From positions 114,678-178,677 of the forward strand of contig CAZNAD010000004.1 in the NCBI GenBank assembly GCA_964571195.1: DNA of 64,000 bases, written 5' to 3'. Shown here one piece after another: positions 42,514 through 51,575 of the stretch. This DNA comes from PALSA-1006 sp964571195. Lineage in GTDB: Bacteria; Pseudomonadota; Gammaproteobacteria; Burkholderiales; Gallionellaceae. The position numbers and the translations under genes are program-made. Below the pieces are notes generated by a model that did no database searches, was not told the origin of the DNA, and was given only the letters and a program-made list of their open reading frames with translations. How positions within the stretch are numbered: position 1 is the first letter of the stretch; every line of letters starts with the position of its first letter.

Positions 42514-43914
42514 ATGTTGAAACGGGTTTTTATCATTGCGTTGTTGGGTCTCTTTGCACATACGCTGGAAGCCAAGGAGTTGCCTGATTTCACCGAGCTG
42601 GTGGAAAAACAGGGAGCCGCAGTGGTCAATGTCAGTACCACCCAGGTCGTGCGTAATACCCAGGCCTTTCCCGGGATGCCCAATCTGCCGGAGGGTGACC
42701 CGTTCTACGAATTTTTCCGTCGCTTCGCACCGCAGGTGCCGCGTGAACAGGAGTCCCAGTCTTTGGGGTCCGGCTTCATCATCAGTGCGGACGGTTACAT
42801 CCTGACCAATGCCCATGTCGTGGACAGTGCCGACAAGATCACCGTACGGCTGGCCGATAAGCGCGAGTTCAAGGCCAAGGTCATCGGTGCCGACAAACGT
42901 ACCGATGTGGCGTTGCTGAAGATTGATGCGACCGGCTTGCCCAAGGTCTCGCAGGGTGATCCCAATCTGATGAAAGTCGGCGAATGGGTGCTGGCAATCG
43001 GTTCGCCCTTCGGTTTCGACAGCAGCGTGACGGCGGGGATCGTCAGTGCCAAAGGGCGCTCGCTGTCGCAGGAGAACTTCGTGCCGTTCATCCAGACCGA
43101 TGTGGCGATCAACCCCGGCAACTCAGGTGGCCCGTTGTTCAATATGAAAGGTGAAGTCGTCGGCATCAACTCCCAGATATACAGCCGTTCCGGCGGATAT
43201 ATGGGCTTGTCCTTCGCTATTCCCATCGATGTGGCGATGGACGTGGTCAACCAGTTGCGCACTTCCGGTAAAGTGACACGCGGACGTATCGGCGTGGTCA
43301 TCCAGGAAGTGACGCGCGAGCTGGCGGATTCTTTCGGTATGAGCAAACCGACCGGCGCGCTGATCTCGAATGTGGAAAAAGGCGGTCCTGCCGACAAGGC
43401 GGGTGTGCAGCCCAGCGATGTGATTTTGAAGTTCGACGGCAAGCTGGTGAATTCATCCGGCGATTTGCCGCGCATGGTCGCTGCTGCGCGCCCCGGAGCC
43501 AAAGTCGTGGTGCAATTGTGGCGCAAGGGACAGGTGAGCGAGGTCTCGCTGGTCGTGGGTGAAACGGTCGCGGAGACGCGTCTTGCGCAGCGTGGCAGCA
43601 AAGGCGGCAGTGCTCCGGCACCCTCGTCGGAAAGCAGTGAGCGCTTGGGGCTGATATTGAGCGAGCTGACACCGGAACAAAAAGCCGAACTGAAAGTGGA
43701 GGGGGGGCTGCTGGTGGAAGAAGCGAAGGGAGCGGCGGCGCGCGGCGACCTACATCGCGGTGATGTCATCTTGGCTATCGGCAATTTCCCCATCAGATCG
43801 CTGGAGCAGTTCAACGAGATCCTCAAGCAGATACCCAAGGGGCGCAATGTGGCGTTGCTGGTGCGACGTGACGAAGTCGCTTCTTATGTAGCTATCAAAC
43901 TGGACGAGAAGTAG
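42514..43914 (+). CDS. degP: Periplasmic serine protease DegP/MucD (Do family)
   Basis: The product has 466 residues from ATG 42514, chosen because GAGGAGA lies just upstream. After a signal peptide (to about residue 20) comes a trypsin-like protease domain with the complete triad His101 (TNAHVVD), Asp131 (DVALLKI) and Ser204 (NPGNSGGP). Two PDZ domains follow (about 285-370 and 390-460). It degrades or refolds damaged periplasmic proteins and is the mucD position of the sigma-E operon, so it is likely under sigma-E control. Confidence 0.95.
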   Translation: MLKRVFIIALLGLFAHTLEAKELPDFTELVEKQGAAVVNVSTTQVVRNTQAFPGMPNLPEGDPFYEFFRRFAPQVPREQESQSLGSGFIISADGYILTNAHVVDSADKITVRLADKREFKAKVIGADKRTDVALLKIDATGLPKVSQGDPNLMKVGEWVLAIGSPFGFDSSVTAGIVSAKGRSLSQENFVPFIQTDVAINPGNSGGPLFNMKGEVVGINSQIYSRSGGYMGLSFAIPIDVAMDVVNQLRTSGKVTRGRIGVVIQEVTRELADSFGMSKPTGALISNVEKGGPADKAGVQPSDVILKFDGKLVNSSGDLPRMVAAARPGAKVVVQLWRKGQVSEVSLVVGETVAETRLAQRGSKGGSAPAPSSESSERLGLILSELTPEQKAELKVEGGLLVEEAKGAAARGDLHRGDVILAIGNFPIRSLEQFNEILKQIPKGRNVALLVRRDEVASYVAIKLDEK

Positions 43915-44043
43915 TCGCAGCTGGGCGTTTTAGCACGCACCCGATACAGCGTATCCCGCTAAAATCGGCTAGAATTCGCCCTTTGCGGATTCCTGCCCGG
44001 TTTGGCGGGATACGTTTTTGTCAGGCAGGTCATTTTAAAGCTC

Positions 44044-45837
44044 ATGCAACATATCCGTAATTTCTCCATCATCGCCCATATCGACCACGGTAAATCCACC
44101 CTTGCCGACCGTATCATCCACCTGTGCGGCGGACTGTCCGACCGCGAGATGGAAGCGCAGGTGCTGGATTCGATGGACATCGAACGCGAACGCGGCATCA
44201 CCATCAAGGCGCAGACGGCGGCGCTGAACTACAAGGCGCGCGACGGGCAGGTCTACAACCTGAATCTGATCGATACGCCGGGACATGTGGACTTTTCCTA
44301 CGAAGTGTCACGCTCGCTTTCCGCGTGTGAAGGTGCTTTGCTGGTGGTGGATGCCTCGCAGGGCGTGGAGGCGCAGACCGTGGCCAACTGCTACACCGCA
44401 CTCGACTTGGGCGTGGAAGTGGTGCCGGTGCTGAACAAGATCGACTTGCCCTCGGCCAACCCCGATAACGCGATTGCCGAGATCGAGGATGTGATCGGTA
44501 TCGACGCGCACGATGCGGTGCACTGTTCGGCCAAGACTGGCTTGGGCGTGCAGGATGTGCTGGAATCGCTGATCGTCAAAGTGCCGCCGCCCAAGGGTGA
44601 TGTAAATGCACCTTTGCAGGCGCTGATCATCGACTCGTGGTTCGATAATTATGTCGGTGTGGTGATGCTGGTGCGCATCGTCAACGGTACGCTCAAGCCC
44701 AAGGACAAGATCCTGTTCATGGCGACTGGTGCACAACATCTTACCGAACACGTCGGGGTGTTCACGCCCAAGTCGCAGGATCGCGAATCGCTGTCTGCCG
44801 GTCAGGTGGGTTTTGTCATTGCGGGTATCAAAGAACTGAAAGACGCCAAAGTGGGTGATACGGTCACGCTGGTGTCTAATCCTGCCAGTGCGCCTTTGCC
44901 CGGTTTCAAGGAGATTCAGCCGCAGGTGTTTGCCGGGCTGTTTCCGGTCGAGTCCAACCAGTATGAGGCGTTGCGCGACTCGCTGGAGAAGCTCAAGTTA
45001 AACGATGCCGCGTTGCAATACGAGCCGGAAGTATCGCAGGCGCTCGGCTTCGGCTTCCGTTGCGGTTTCCTCGGCTTGCTGCATATGGAGATCGTGCAGG
45101 AGCGCCTGGAGCGCGAGTTCGACATGGACCTCATCACCACCGCGCCGACGGTGATCTACGAAGTGTTGATGAAAGACGGTTCCATTCTGATGGTGGATAA
45201 TCCGGCCAAACTGCCAGATATGTCCAAGGTCGAAGACATCCGCGAACCCATCGTCTCGGTGAACCTGTATATGCCGCAGGAATATGTCGGTGCGGTGATC
45301 ACGCTGTGCACGCAAAAGCGCGGCATGCAGATTGACATGAGTTATCACGGCAAACAGGTGTTGTTGAAATACGAAATGCCGATGGGCGAGATCGTGCTGG
45401 ATTTCTTCGACAAGCTGAAATCGGTATCGCGCGGTTATGCTTCAATGGATTATGAGTTCAAGGAATACCGTTCGGCGGATGTGGTGAAGGTGGATATGCT
45501 GATCAACGGCGAGAAGGTGGACGCGCTGTCCATTATCGTACACCGCGCCAACAGCCAGTATCGAGGGCGCGAAGTGGCCGCCAAGATGCGCGAACTGATC
45601 CCGCGCCAGATGTTCGACGTGGCGATTCAGGCCGCCATCGGCGCGAACATCATCTCACGCGAGAACGTCAAAGCCCTGCGCAAGAACGTGCTGGCCAAGT
45701 GCTACGGCGGCGACATTTCGCGCAAACGCAAACTGCTGGAAAAGCAGAAGGCGGGTAAGAAGCGCATGAAGCAGGTGGGTAGTGTGGAGATACCCCAGGA
45801 GGCGTTTCTGGCGATCCTGCGTGTGGACGACAAATAA
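44044..45837 (+). CDS. lepA: Elongation factor 4 (LepA)
   Basis: The product has 597 residues, the standard length. This ribosome-dependent GTPase acts in translation, affecting initiation and possibly back-translocation. The GTPase motifs AHIDHGKST, DTPGHVDF and NKIDLP are present; domains II and III follow, and the LepA-specific C-terminal domain (YGGDISRKRKLLEKQKAGKK) is intact. ATG 44044 matches the family N-terminus MQHIRNFSIIAHIDHG. It is followed 13 bases later by lepB. Confidence 0.97.
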   Translation: MQHIRNFSIIAHIDHGKSTLADRIIHLCGGLSDREMEAQVLDSMDIERERGITIKAQTAALNYKARDGQVYNLNLIDTPGHVDFSYEVSRSLSACEGALLVVDASQGVEAQTVANCYTALDLGVEVVPVLNKIDLPSANPDNAIAEIEDVIGIDAHDAVHCSAKTGLGVQDVLESLIVKVPPPKGDVNAPLQALIIDSWFDNYVGVVMLVRIVNGTLKPKDKILFMATGAQHLTEHVGVFTPKSQDRESLSAGQVGFVIAGIKELKDAKVGDTVTLVSNPASAPLPGFKEIQPQVFAGLFPVESNQYEALRDSLEKLKLNDAALQYEPEVSQALGFGFRCGFLGLLHMEIVQERLEREFDMDLITTAPTVIYEVLMKDGSILMVDNPAKLPDMSKVEDIREPIVSVNLYMPQEYVGAVITLCTQKRGMQIDMSYHGKQVLLKYEMPMGEIVLDFFDKLKSVSRGYASMDYEFKEYRSADVVKVDMLINGEKVDALSIIVHRANSQYRGREVAAKMRELIPRQMFDVAIQAAIGANIISRENVKALRKNVLAKCYGGDISRKRKLLEKQKAGKKRMKQVGSVEIPQEAFLAILRVDDK

Positions 45838-45850
45838 ACGGGAAGAATAG

Positions 45851-46654
45851 ATGGATTTTGCTTTGATCATGTTTGCGCTGCTGCTGGTGACTGGCGGCGT
45901 GTGGCTACTGGACAAATTCGTGTTGCGCTCAAAACGCGCGGCGGAGAGCGCCGAGCCGTGGTGGGTCGAATACGCCAAGAGCTTCTTCCCGGTCATTCTG
46001 GCGGTGTTTCTGTTGCGCTCGTTTCTGGTCGAGCCGTTCAAGATTCCGTCCGGCTCGATGATACCGACCTTGCAGGTGGGTGATTTTATCTTGGTCAACA
46101 AATTCACCTATGGCATCCGTCTGCCCATCATCAACAAGAAGATCGTGCAGCTCAACGATCCAAAACGTGGCGATGTGATGGTGTTCCATTATCCTGAGAA
46201 CCCCTCGATGGATTACATCAAGCGTGTGGTTGGTTTGCCCGGAGACGGTATCGTTTATCGCAACAAACGCCTGTGGGTGAACGGTTTGGAGCAGCCCTTG
46301 CACGGCGAAGGCGACTATAACTATGTCGAGAGTGGGTTGAATTTCGTCCATACCGAACGTTATCGCGAGACTCTGGGGGGGCATGAACACTCTATCTTGA
46401 TAAACCCGGAGATGCCTTTGGTGCATCTGAGCAGTGTCGCCGACTTCCCCATGTCCGGGAATTGCCGCTACACTTTGGAAGAAATGAGTTGTAAAGTGCC
46501 GGAAGGCCACTATTTCATGATGGGCGATAACCGCGATAACAGCCGGGACAGCCGTTATTGGGGATTCGTTCCCGATCAGATGATCGTGGGCAAGGCCTTT
46601 TTCATCTGGATGAATTTCGGTGACCTGAAACGTATCGGTTTATCCATAGACTGA
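45851..46654 (+). CDS. lepB: Signal peptidase I
   Basis: The product has 267 residues. Two N-terminal membrane segments (about 3-20 and 46-62) anchor a periplasmic catalytic domain. The nucleophile is Ser69 in PSGSMIPTL and the general base is the lysine of DYIKRVVGLPGD; the GDNRDNSRDSRYWG block is complete. It cleaves signal peptides from exported proteins, such as the cytochrome and caspase proteins in this window. It lies between lepA and a DUF4845 gene as usual. Confidence 0.96.
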   Translation: MDFALIMFALLLVTGGVWLLDKFVLRSKRAAESAEPWWVEYAKSFFPVILAVFLLRSFLVEPFKIPSGSMIPTLQVGDFILVNKFTYGIRLPIINKKIVQLNDPKRGDVMVFHYPENPSMDYIKRVVGLPGDGIVYRNKRLWVNGLEQPLHGEGDYNYVESGLNFVHTERYRETLGGHEHSILINPEMPLVHLSSVADFPMSGNCRYTLEEMSCKVPEGHYFMMGDNRDNSRDSRYWGFVPDQMIVGKAFFIWMNFGDLKRIGLSID

Positions 46655-46666
46655 GATCGAGGAGTA

Positions 46667-47038
46667 ATGATGAGAACAGCAAAGAACAGGCAACACGGGA
46701 TGGGTTTTATGGGCTTGATCGCGATCATTGCACTGGTGGTGTTCGTGGCGATATTGGGCATGAAGGTTGTTCCCGCCTATCTGCACAATGTGGAGATCGC
46801 ACGCCTGCTCAAGGCGGTCGCCAGCGACCCGCAGATGCAAAGTGCCTCGGCCAAGGATATCCACGAGGCTTACAGCAAACGCGCGATGATGGACTCCATC
46901 ACCGACATTAAACCTGAAGATATTGTGATTGACAGGGACAGCGGGCGACTGGTGCTGAGCGTCAGCTATCCGATTGAGATTCCGGTGGCCGGAAACATGA
47001 GCCTGTTGCTTAAATTCAACACGAGCAGTGCAAAATAG
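46667..47038 (+). CDS. DUF4845 membrane protein
   Basis: The product has 123 residues with one N-terminal membrane helix (GFMGLIAIIALVVFVAILGMK) and a periplasmic domain (VVPAYLHNVEIARLLKAV through DRDSGRLVLSVSYPIEIPV). This is the DUF4845 family commonly found between lepB and rnc in beta- and gammaproteobacteria; the function is unknown. Two ATGs (46667 and 46670) follow GAGGAG, so the start is uncertain by one codon. The position suggests cotranscription with lepB and rnc. Confidence 0.88.
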   Translation: MMRTAKNRQHGMGFMGLIAIIALVVFVAILGMKVVPAYLHNVEIARLLKAVASDPQMQSASAKDIHEAYSKRAMMDSITDIKPEDIVIDRDSGRLVLSVSYPIEIPVAGNMSLLLKFNTSSAK

Positions 47039-47046
47039 ACCGGCGC

Positions 47047-47724
47047 ATGGATAGAGATTCGCTGTGTCAAAAGATCGGGCATCAATTCTCCCAGCCGCAG
47101 TTGCTGCAGAAAGCGCTGACTCATCGCAGTCATAGCACCGCGCATTACGAGCGCCTGGAATTCCTCGGCGACAGCGTGTTGAACTGTGTCGTCGCCAAAT
47201 ACCTTTTCGACCATCACCCCAATCTGCCGGAAGGCGATCTTTCCAGATTGCGCTCCAATCTGGTCAATCAGCATACGCTCTACACGCTGGCCCAAGGTTT
47301 GGGGCTGGGCGAGTTGCTGCTGCTGGGTGAAGGGGAGCGCAAAAGTGCGGGCTTCCGCCGTCCCTCGATCCTGGCAGATGCGATGGAGGCATTGTTCGGC
47401 GCGGTCTTTATGGATGCCGGTTTTGTTGCCGCCGAGCAGGTGATCTTGCGCCTGTATGTGCCTTTCATCGAACAGGCCGACGTGCAGAGCATGGGCAAGG
47501 ATGCCAAGACCCAGTTGCAGGAATATCTGCAAGCCCGCAAGTTGCTGCTTCCCAAATACAGTGTGATCGCCACTCAGGGCGAGGCACATGCTCAAGTGTT
47601 CGAAGTCGGGTGCGAGATCACCCAAATGAAAATTCATACACGCGGTGAAGGCAGTAGCCGCCGCATCGCCGAACAAGCCGCCGCAGAAGCGGCCTACAAC
47701 CTACTGATTCAAATCAAACCATGA
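47047..47724 (+). CDS. rnc: Ribonuclease III
   Basis: The product has 225 residues. It cuts double-stranded RNA in rRNA processing and mRNA control. The catalytic signature ERLEFLGDSVL is near residue 37, the second acidic cluster (DAMEALFGAVFMDAG) is present, and a double-stranded RNA-binding domain (DAKTQLQEYLQARK to the end) completes it. It overlaps era by four bases, the conserved rnc-era arrangement. Confidence 0.97.
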   Translation: MDRDSLCQKIGHQFSQPQLLQKALTHRSHSTAHYERLEFLGDSVLNCVVAKYLFDHHPNLPEGDLSRLRSNLVNQHTLYTLAQGLGLGELLLLGEGERKSAGFRRPSILADAMEALFGAVFMDAGFVAAEQVILRLYVPFIEQADVQSMGKDAKTQLQEYLQARKLLLPKYSVIATQGEAHAQVFEVGCEITQMKIHTRGEGSSRRIAEQAAAEAAYNLLIQIKP

Positions 47725-48617
47725 CCGATACCCCCCAGCTCTTCCATAGCGGTTTTATCTCTATCGTCGGGCGTCCCAACGTGGGCAAATCGACCTTGCT
47801 CAACCACCTGATCGGACAAAAGATCAGCATCACCTCGCGCAAGGCGCAGACCACGCGCCATCGCATCACGGGGATATTGACCGAGGAGCAGACCCAATTC
47901 GTCTTCGTGGATACGCCGGGATTCCAGACCCAGTATCTGAATACGCTGAATAAGGGTTTGAACCGTGTGGTCACCAGCAGTCTGCGTGACGTGAACGTCG
48001 TGCTGTTCGTTATCGAGGCGCGCCATTTCGACGAGCGCGACCGCCAGGTGATGAATCTGTTGCCGACCAATATTCCGGTGATTCTGGTGATCAACAAAGT
48101 TGACAACATGGAGCACAAGAACGAACTGCTGCCCTTTATCCAGGATATCGCGCAGGAGCGCCATTTTGCCGCCATCGTGCCGGTGAGCGCCAAACAGGAC
48201 AAACAACTCGATACCCTGCTTGATGCGGTTCGCCCGTTCCTGCCCGAGGGAGAGAAGATCTATGCCGAAGACGAAATCACCGACCGTAACGAGCGTTTTC
48301 TTGCCGCCGAGATCGTGCGCGAGAAGGTGTTCCGTTTCACCGGAGAGGAATTGCCCTATTCGGTCAGTGTCGTGATCGAGCAGTTCAAACTCGAGGGCAA
48401 GATGCGCCGTATCCATGCGGCCATCCTGGTGGACAAAGACGCACACAAGGCCATGCTCATCGGTGCCAAAGGCGAAAAGCTCAAAGAGATCGGCACGCAG
48501 GCCCGCCTCGATATGGAAAAGCTGTTTGACGGCAAGGTGTTTCTCGAAGTCTGGGTCAAGGTGCGCAGCGGTTGGGCAGATAGCCCGCAGATGCTGAAGA
48601 GTCTCGGTTACGAATAA
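47721..48617 (+). CDS. era: GTPase Era
   Basis: The product has 298 residues. It binds GTP and 16S rRNA during 30S assembly. GTPase motifs GRPNVGKST, DTPGFQ and NKVD are in the N-terminal half. The C-terminal KH domain (IRRIHAAILVDKD-type, KAMLIGAKGEKLKEIGTQAR) binds RNA. Start and stop overlap or abut rnc and recO, so expression is probably coupled. Confidence 0.97.
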   Translation: MTDTPQLFHSGFISIVGRPNVGKSTLLNHLIGQKISITSRKAQTTRHRITGILTEEQTQFVFVDTPGFQTQYLNTLNKGLNRVVTSSLRDVNVVLFVIEARHFDERDRQVMNLLPTNIPVILVINKVDNMEHKNELLPFIQDIAQERHFAAIVPVSAKQDKQLDTLLDAVRPFLPEGEKIYAEDEITDRNERFLAAEIVREKVFRFTGEELPYSVSVVIEQFKLEGKMRRIHAAILVDKDAHKAMLIGAKGEKLKEIGTQARLDMEKLFDGKVFLEVWVKVRSGWADSPQMLKSLGYE

Positions 48618-48620
48618 ACG

Positions 48621-49352
48621 ATGTCGCAGGCGCATAAACACCGCATAGAGAACCAGCTCGCCTTCGTATTGCACAGTTACCCCTTCCGCGAAACGAGTCT
48701 GGTACTGGAGGTGTTCAGCCGCCAATATGGGCGGGTGCCGCTGGTGGCGCGCGGGGCGAGGCGGCCAAGATCGGCATTGCGTGGATTGTTGATGGCTTTC
48801 CAGCCGCTCACCTTGAGCTGGTTCGGCAAACACGAGTTGCGTACTTTGCACGGTGCGGAGTGGCAGGGTGGACAGCCGCAGTTGCAGGGCACGGCGCTGA
48901 TGTGCGGCTTCTATCTGAACGAGTTGCTGCTCAATCTGACCGCACGCGACGATCCGCACGAGGATCTGTTCGATTATTACCGGCAGACGCTGTTGCGGCT
49001 GGTGCACGAAGACGATCATGCTGCGACCCTGCGCTGTTTCGAGAAACATCTGTTGCAGGAGTTGGGTTACGCGCTGTTGCTGGAACACGAGGCAGGCAGC
49101 AACACGCCGATAGTTGCTGGGAAAGACTATCGTTACATTCTGGAACGCGGCGCGATACCCGAGTCGCGTGATAGCCAGGAAGGCCTGCCGGTGAGTGGCA
49201 AGACCTTGCTGGATATCGCGGCGGACGATTACACTGACGCGAACAGCGCGCGCCAGGGCAAGCAGTTGATGCGTATGCTGTTGAACCATCATCTCGGCGG
49301 TGTTGTTTTGCACACGCGGGAACTGATCAAGGACTTGAAGAAATATGATTAA
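48621..49352 (+). CDS. recO: DNA repair protein RecO
   Basis: The product has 243 residues. The N-terminal OB fold (QLAFVLHSYPFRETSLVLEVF, VARGARRPRSALRG) and the helical C-terminal domain are of the RecO type. With RecR it displaces SSB and loads RecA at gaps. The zinc cysteines of some RecO proteins are not evident. It overlaps pdxJ by eight bases. Confidence 0.95.
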   Translation: MSQAHKHRIENQLAFVLHSYPFRETSLVLEVFSRQYGRVPLVARGARRPRSALRGLLMAFQPLTLSWFGKHELRTLHGAEWQGGQPQLQGTALMCGFYLNELLLNLTARDDPHEDLFDYYRQTLLRLVHEDDHAATLRCFEKHLLQELGYALLLEHEAGSNTPIVAGKDYRYILERGAIPESRDSQEGLPVSGKTLLDIAADDYTDANSARQGKQLMRMLLNHHLGGVVLHTRELIKDLKKYD

Positions 49353-50061
49353 ACTTGGTTTGAATATCGACCACGTCGCTACCCTGCGTCAGGCGCGCGG
49401 GGCGTGTTATCCCAATGTCGTGCGTGCTGCGCTCATTTGTGAGGAGGCGGGGGCGGATGCCATCACCCTGCATCTGCGCGAGGACCGTCGCCACATCCAG
49501 GATGCCGATGTGGCGACGTTGCGCGGCATGTTGCAGACACGCATGAATCTGGAATGTGCGGTGACTGAAGAAATGATCACGCTCGCGCTGCGCACCAAAC
49601 CGCACGATATCTGTCTCGTGCCGGAGAAACGCGAAGAGCTGACCACCGAAGGCGGCCTGGATGTGGTGAGATATTTCGATGCGGTGCAGCGGGCCACGCA
49701 ACGCTGCAGCGACGCGGGCATCCGTGTGTCGCTGTTTGTCGATGCCGACGAGCGCCAACTGGAAGCTGCCTGGAAGGCCGGTGCGCCGGTAGTGGAGATA
49801 CATACCGGAAAATATGCCGATGCCGACAGCGTCCCCGCGCGCGCGGCAGAGCTGGAACGCATCCAGCGTGCGGCGCAGCATGCCCATGCACTGGGACTGC
49901 AAGTGAATGCCGGGCACGGCTTGCACTATCACAATGTTCGTCCCATCGTCGCTATCCCGCATATCGAAGAACTCAATATCGGCCACTCGGTCATCTCCGA
50001 GGCGCTGTTCATCGGACTGGAGCAGGCGGTGAAGAAGATGAAGGCGCTGCTCGTTCCATGA
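49345..50061 (+). CDS. pdxJ: Pyridoxine 5'-phosphate synthase
   Basis: The product has 238 residues. It condenses 3-amino-2-oxopropyl phosphate with deoxyxylulose 5-phosphate to form pyridoxine 5'-phosphate. The N-terminal LGLNIDHVATLRQARG, ITLHLREDRRHIQD and the phosphate site NAGHGLHYHNV are diagnostic. The gene is in the recO-pdxJ-acpS order seen across betaproteobacteria and overlaps both neighbours. Confidence 0.97.
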   Translation: MIKLGLNIDHVATLRQARGACYPNVVRAALICEEAGADAITLHLREDRRHIQDADVATLRGMLQTRMNLECAVTEEMITLALRTKPHDICLVPEKREELTTEGGLDVVRYFDAVQRATQRCSDAGIRVSLFVDADERQLEAAWKAGAPVVEIHTGKYADADSVPARAAELERIQRAAQHAHALGLQVNAGHGLHYHNVRPIVAIPHIEELNIGHSVISEALFIGLEQAVKKMKALLVP

Positions 50062-50441
50062 TCTTCGGTATCGGTACCGACATCGTTACGGTGGCGCGCA
50101 TCGAAGCCGCGATGGCACGCCACGGCACGGCATTTGCCGAGCGTATCTTGAGCGCGCAGGAATTGTCCGAGTACAGCTCACATGCCCATCCCGCGCGTTT
50201 TCTGAGCAAGCGTTTTGCGGCCAAGGAGGCTTTCGCCAAAGCCACCGGGCAGGGCTTGCGGCATCCGGTGACGCTGCAACGTATCACCGTCACCCATGAC
50301 GGCTTGGGCAAGCCGGTGTTTGTGTTCGACGCGGAACTGGCGCGGCATCTGCATCAGCTCGGGGTGATGCACCATCATCTGAGTTTGAGCGACGAGCGTG
50401 ATACGGCGGTGGCATTCGTTATTTTAGAAGGGGAGTCTTGA
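50058..50441 (+). CDS. acpS: Holo-[acyl-carrier-protein] synthase
   Basis: The product has 127 residues. It transfers phosphopantetheine from CoA to acyl carrier protein. The metal-binding Asp is in IFGIGTDIVTVARIEA and the second signature is RFLSKRFAAKEAFAKATG. The start overlaps the pdxJ stop, and the stop overlaps the nagZ start by one base, so all three are likely translated together. Confidence 0.96.
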   Translation: MIFGIGTDIVTVARIEAAMARHGTAFAERILSAQELSEYSSHAHPARFLSKRFAAKEAFAKATGQGLRHPVTLQRITVTHDGLGKPVFVFDAELARHLHQLGVMHHHLSLSDERDTAVAFVILEGES

Positions 50442-51490
50442 TGGGTATCGGGCCAGTGATGCTGGACGTGGTGGGCAAGACGCTTACCGCAGAGGATGAA
50501 CAACGACTGCGACACCCGCTGGTGGGCGGGGTGATCCTGTTTGCGCGCAATTACGAATCGCCTAGCCAGTTGGCCGAGCTGACCGCCGCGATCCGCGCCG
50601 TGCGCACGCCGCCGCTGCTGATCTCGGTAGACCACGAGGGCGGGCGGGTGCAACGTTTCCGCACCGGCTTCACCAAGATTCCCCCTATGCGCGAACTGGG
50701 CAAGATGTGGGATGCACACCCGAAGAAGGCGAGGCATTTAGCGGAACAGACCGGCTGGGTACTGGCATCCGAGTTGCGCGCGCACGGTATTGATTTCAGT
50801 TTTACCCCGGTGCTGGATGTGGATTACGGCAGCAGCGGCGTGATTGGCGACCGCGCGTTTCACACCGAGCCGCAGGCCATTGCCGAGTTGGCGCACAGCC
50901 TGATGGTAGGGATGAAAAAGGCCGGTATGGCGACAGTGGGCAAACATTTTCCGGGGCACGGTTTCGTCAAGGCGGACTCCCATCTGGAGATCCCTGTGGA
51001 CGAACGCGCCTTTGCCGACATCGAGATGTGCGACCTCGTCCCGTTCCGCCAGATGGTGGATTTTGGCCTGACGGCGGTGATGCCGGCACACGTGATTTAT
51101 CCCAAAGTCGATCCACGTCCGGCGGGTTTCTCCAAAGTATGGCTGAAAGACATTCTGCGCGGCCAGCTCGGTTTCGAGGGCTGTATCTTCAGTGACGACC
51201 TGAGTATGGAGGGGGCGACGGTGGCCGGCGGCATCGTGCAGCGTGCGGAGGCGGCACTGAATGCGGGGGCGGACATGGTGCTGGTGTGCAACAAACCGGA
51301 GTCGGCGGACGAATTGCTGGCCGGACTGGTGTGGGAAATGAGCGCCACCAGCAAAGCGAGGTTGGCACACATGCGTGGTCACGGTCATGCGGATACGCTG
51401 GTGCAGCTGCATGAGAATGGGGACTACGTGAAGGCATTGCATGAGATCGCCGGGATAGGCAGTATCAGCGGCGAGTTGCAGCTGAGCTGA
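50441..51490 (+). CDS. nagZ: Beta-N-acetylhexosaminidase NagZ
   Basis: The product has 349 residues from ATG 50441 (GGGAG five bases before; an in-frame TTG precedes it). This cytoplasmic glycoside hydrolase of family 3 removes GlcNAc from anhydromuropeptides in peptidoglycan recycling. The blocks ILFARNYESPSQL, SVDHEGGRVQRFR and the catalytic KHFPGHGFVKADSH loop are intact. It uses products of transglycosylases such as MltD, encoded at 25936. It ends the long rpoE-to-nagZ gene run. Confidence 0.95.
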   Translation: MGIGPVMLDVVGKTLTAEDEQRLRHPLVGGVILFARNYESPSQLAELTAAIRAVRTPPLLISVDHEGGRVQRFRTGFTKIPPMRELGKMWDAHPKKARHLAEQTGWVLASELRAHGIDFSFTPVLDVDYGSSGVIGDRAFHTEPQAIAELAHSLMVGMKKAGMATVGKHFPGHGFVKADSHLEIPVDERAFADIEMCDLVPFRQMVDFGLTAVMPAHVIYPKVDPRPAGFSKVWLKDILRGQLGFEGCIFSDDLSMEGATVAGGIVQRAEAALNAGADMVLVCNKPESADELLAGLVWEMSATSKARLAHMRGHGHADTLVQLHENGDYVKALHEIAGIGSISGELQLS

Positions 51491-51539
51491 GTGTGACAGC
51501 CCCCCCCGATTTTGGGGCTTAACTGGGATCAGTGTTTAG

Positions 51540-51545
51540 TATAAT
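51540..51545 (+). promoter_or_regulatory. Probable -10 box of the zipA-ligA promoter
   Basis: A perfect TATAAT lies 30 bases before the zipA start in an 85-base gap. TTAACT at 51519-51524 is a possible but poorly spaced -35 box (15 bases). The gap also holds the short hairpin AGCCCC/GGGGCT after nagZ. Confidence 0.45.
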
Positions 51546-51575
51546 TCAGCCCATGGCTACAATCGGTGTCGCGAT

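Noticed and set aside
47709..49313. A 534-codon open frame on the minus strand opposite era and recO
   Set aside because: Both plus-strand genes are intact and conserved; the antisense product has low-complexity, shadow-like composition.
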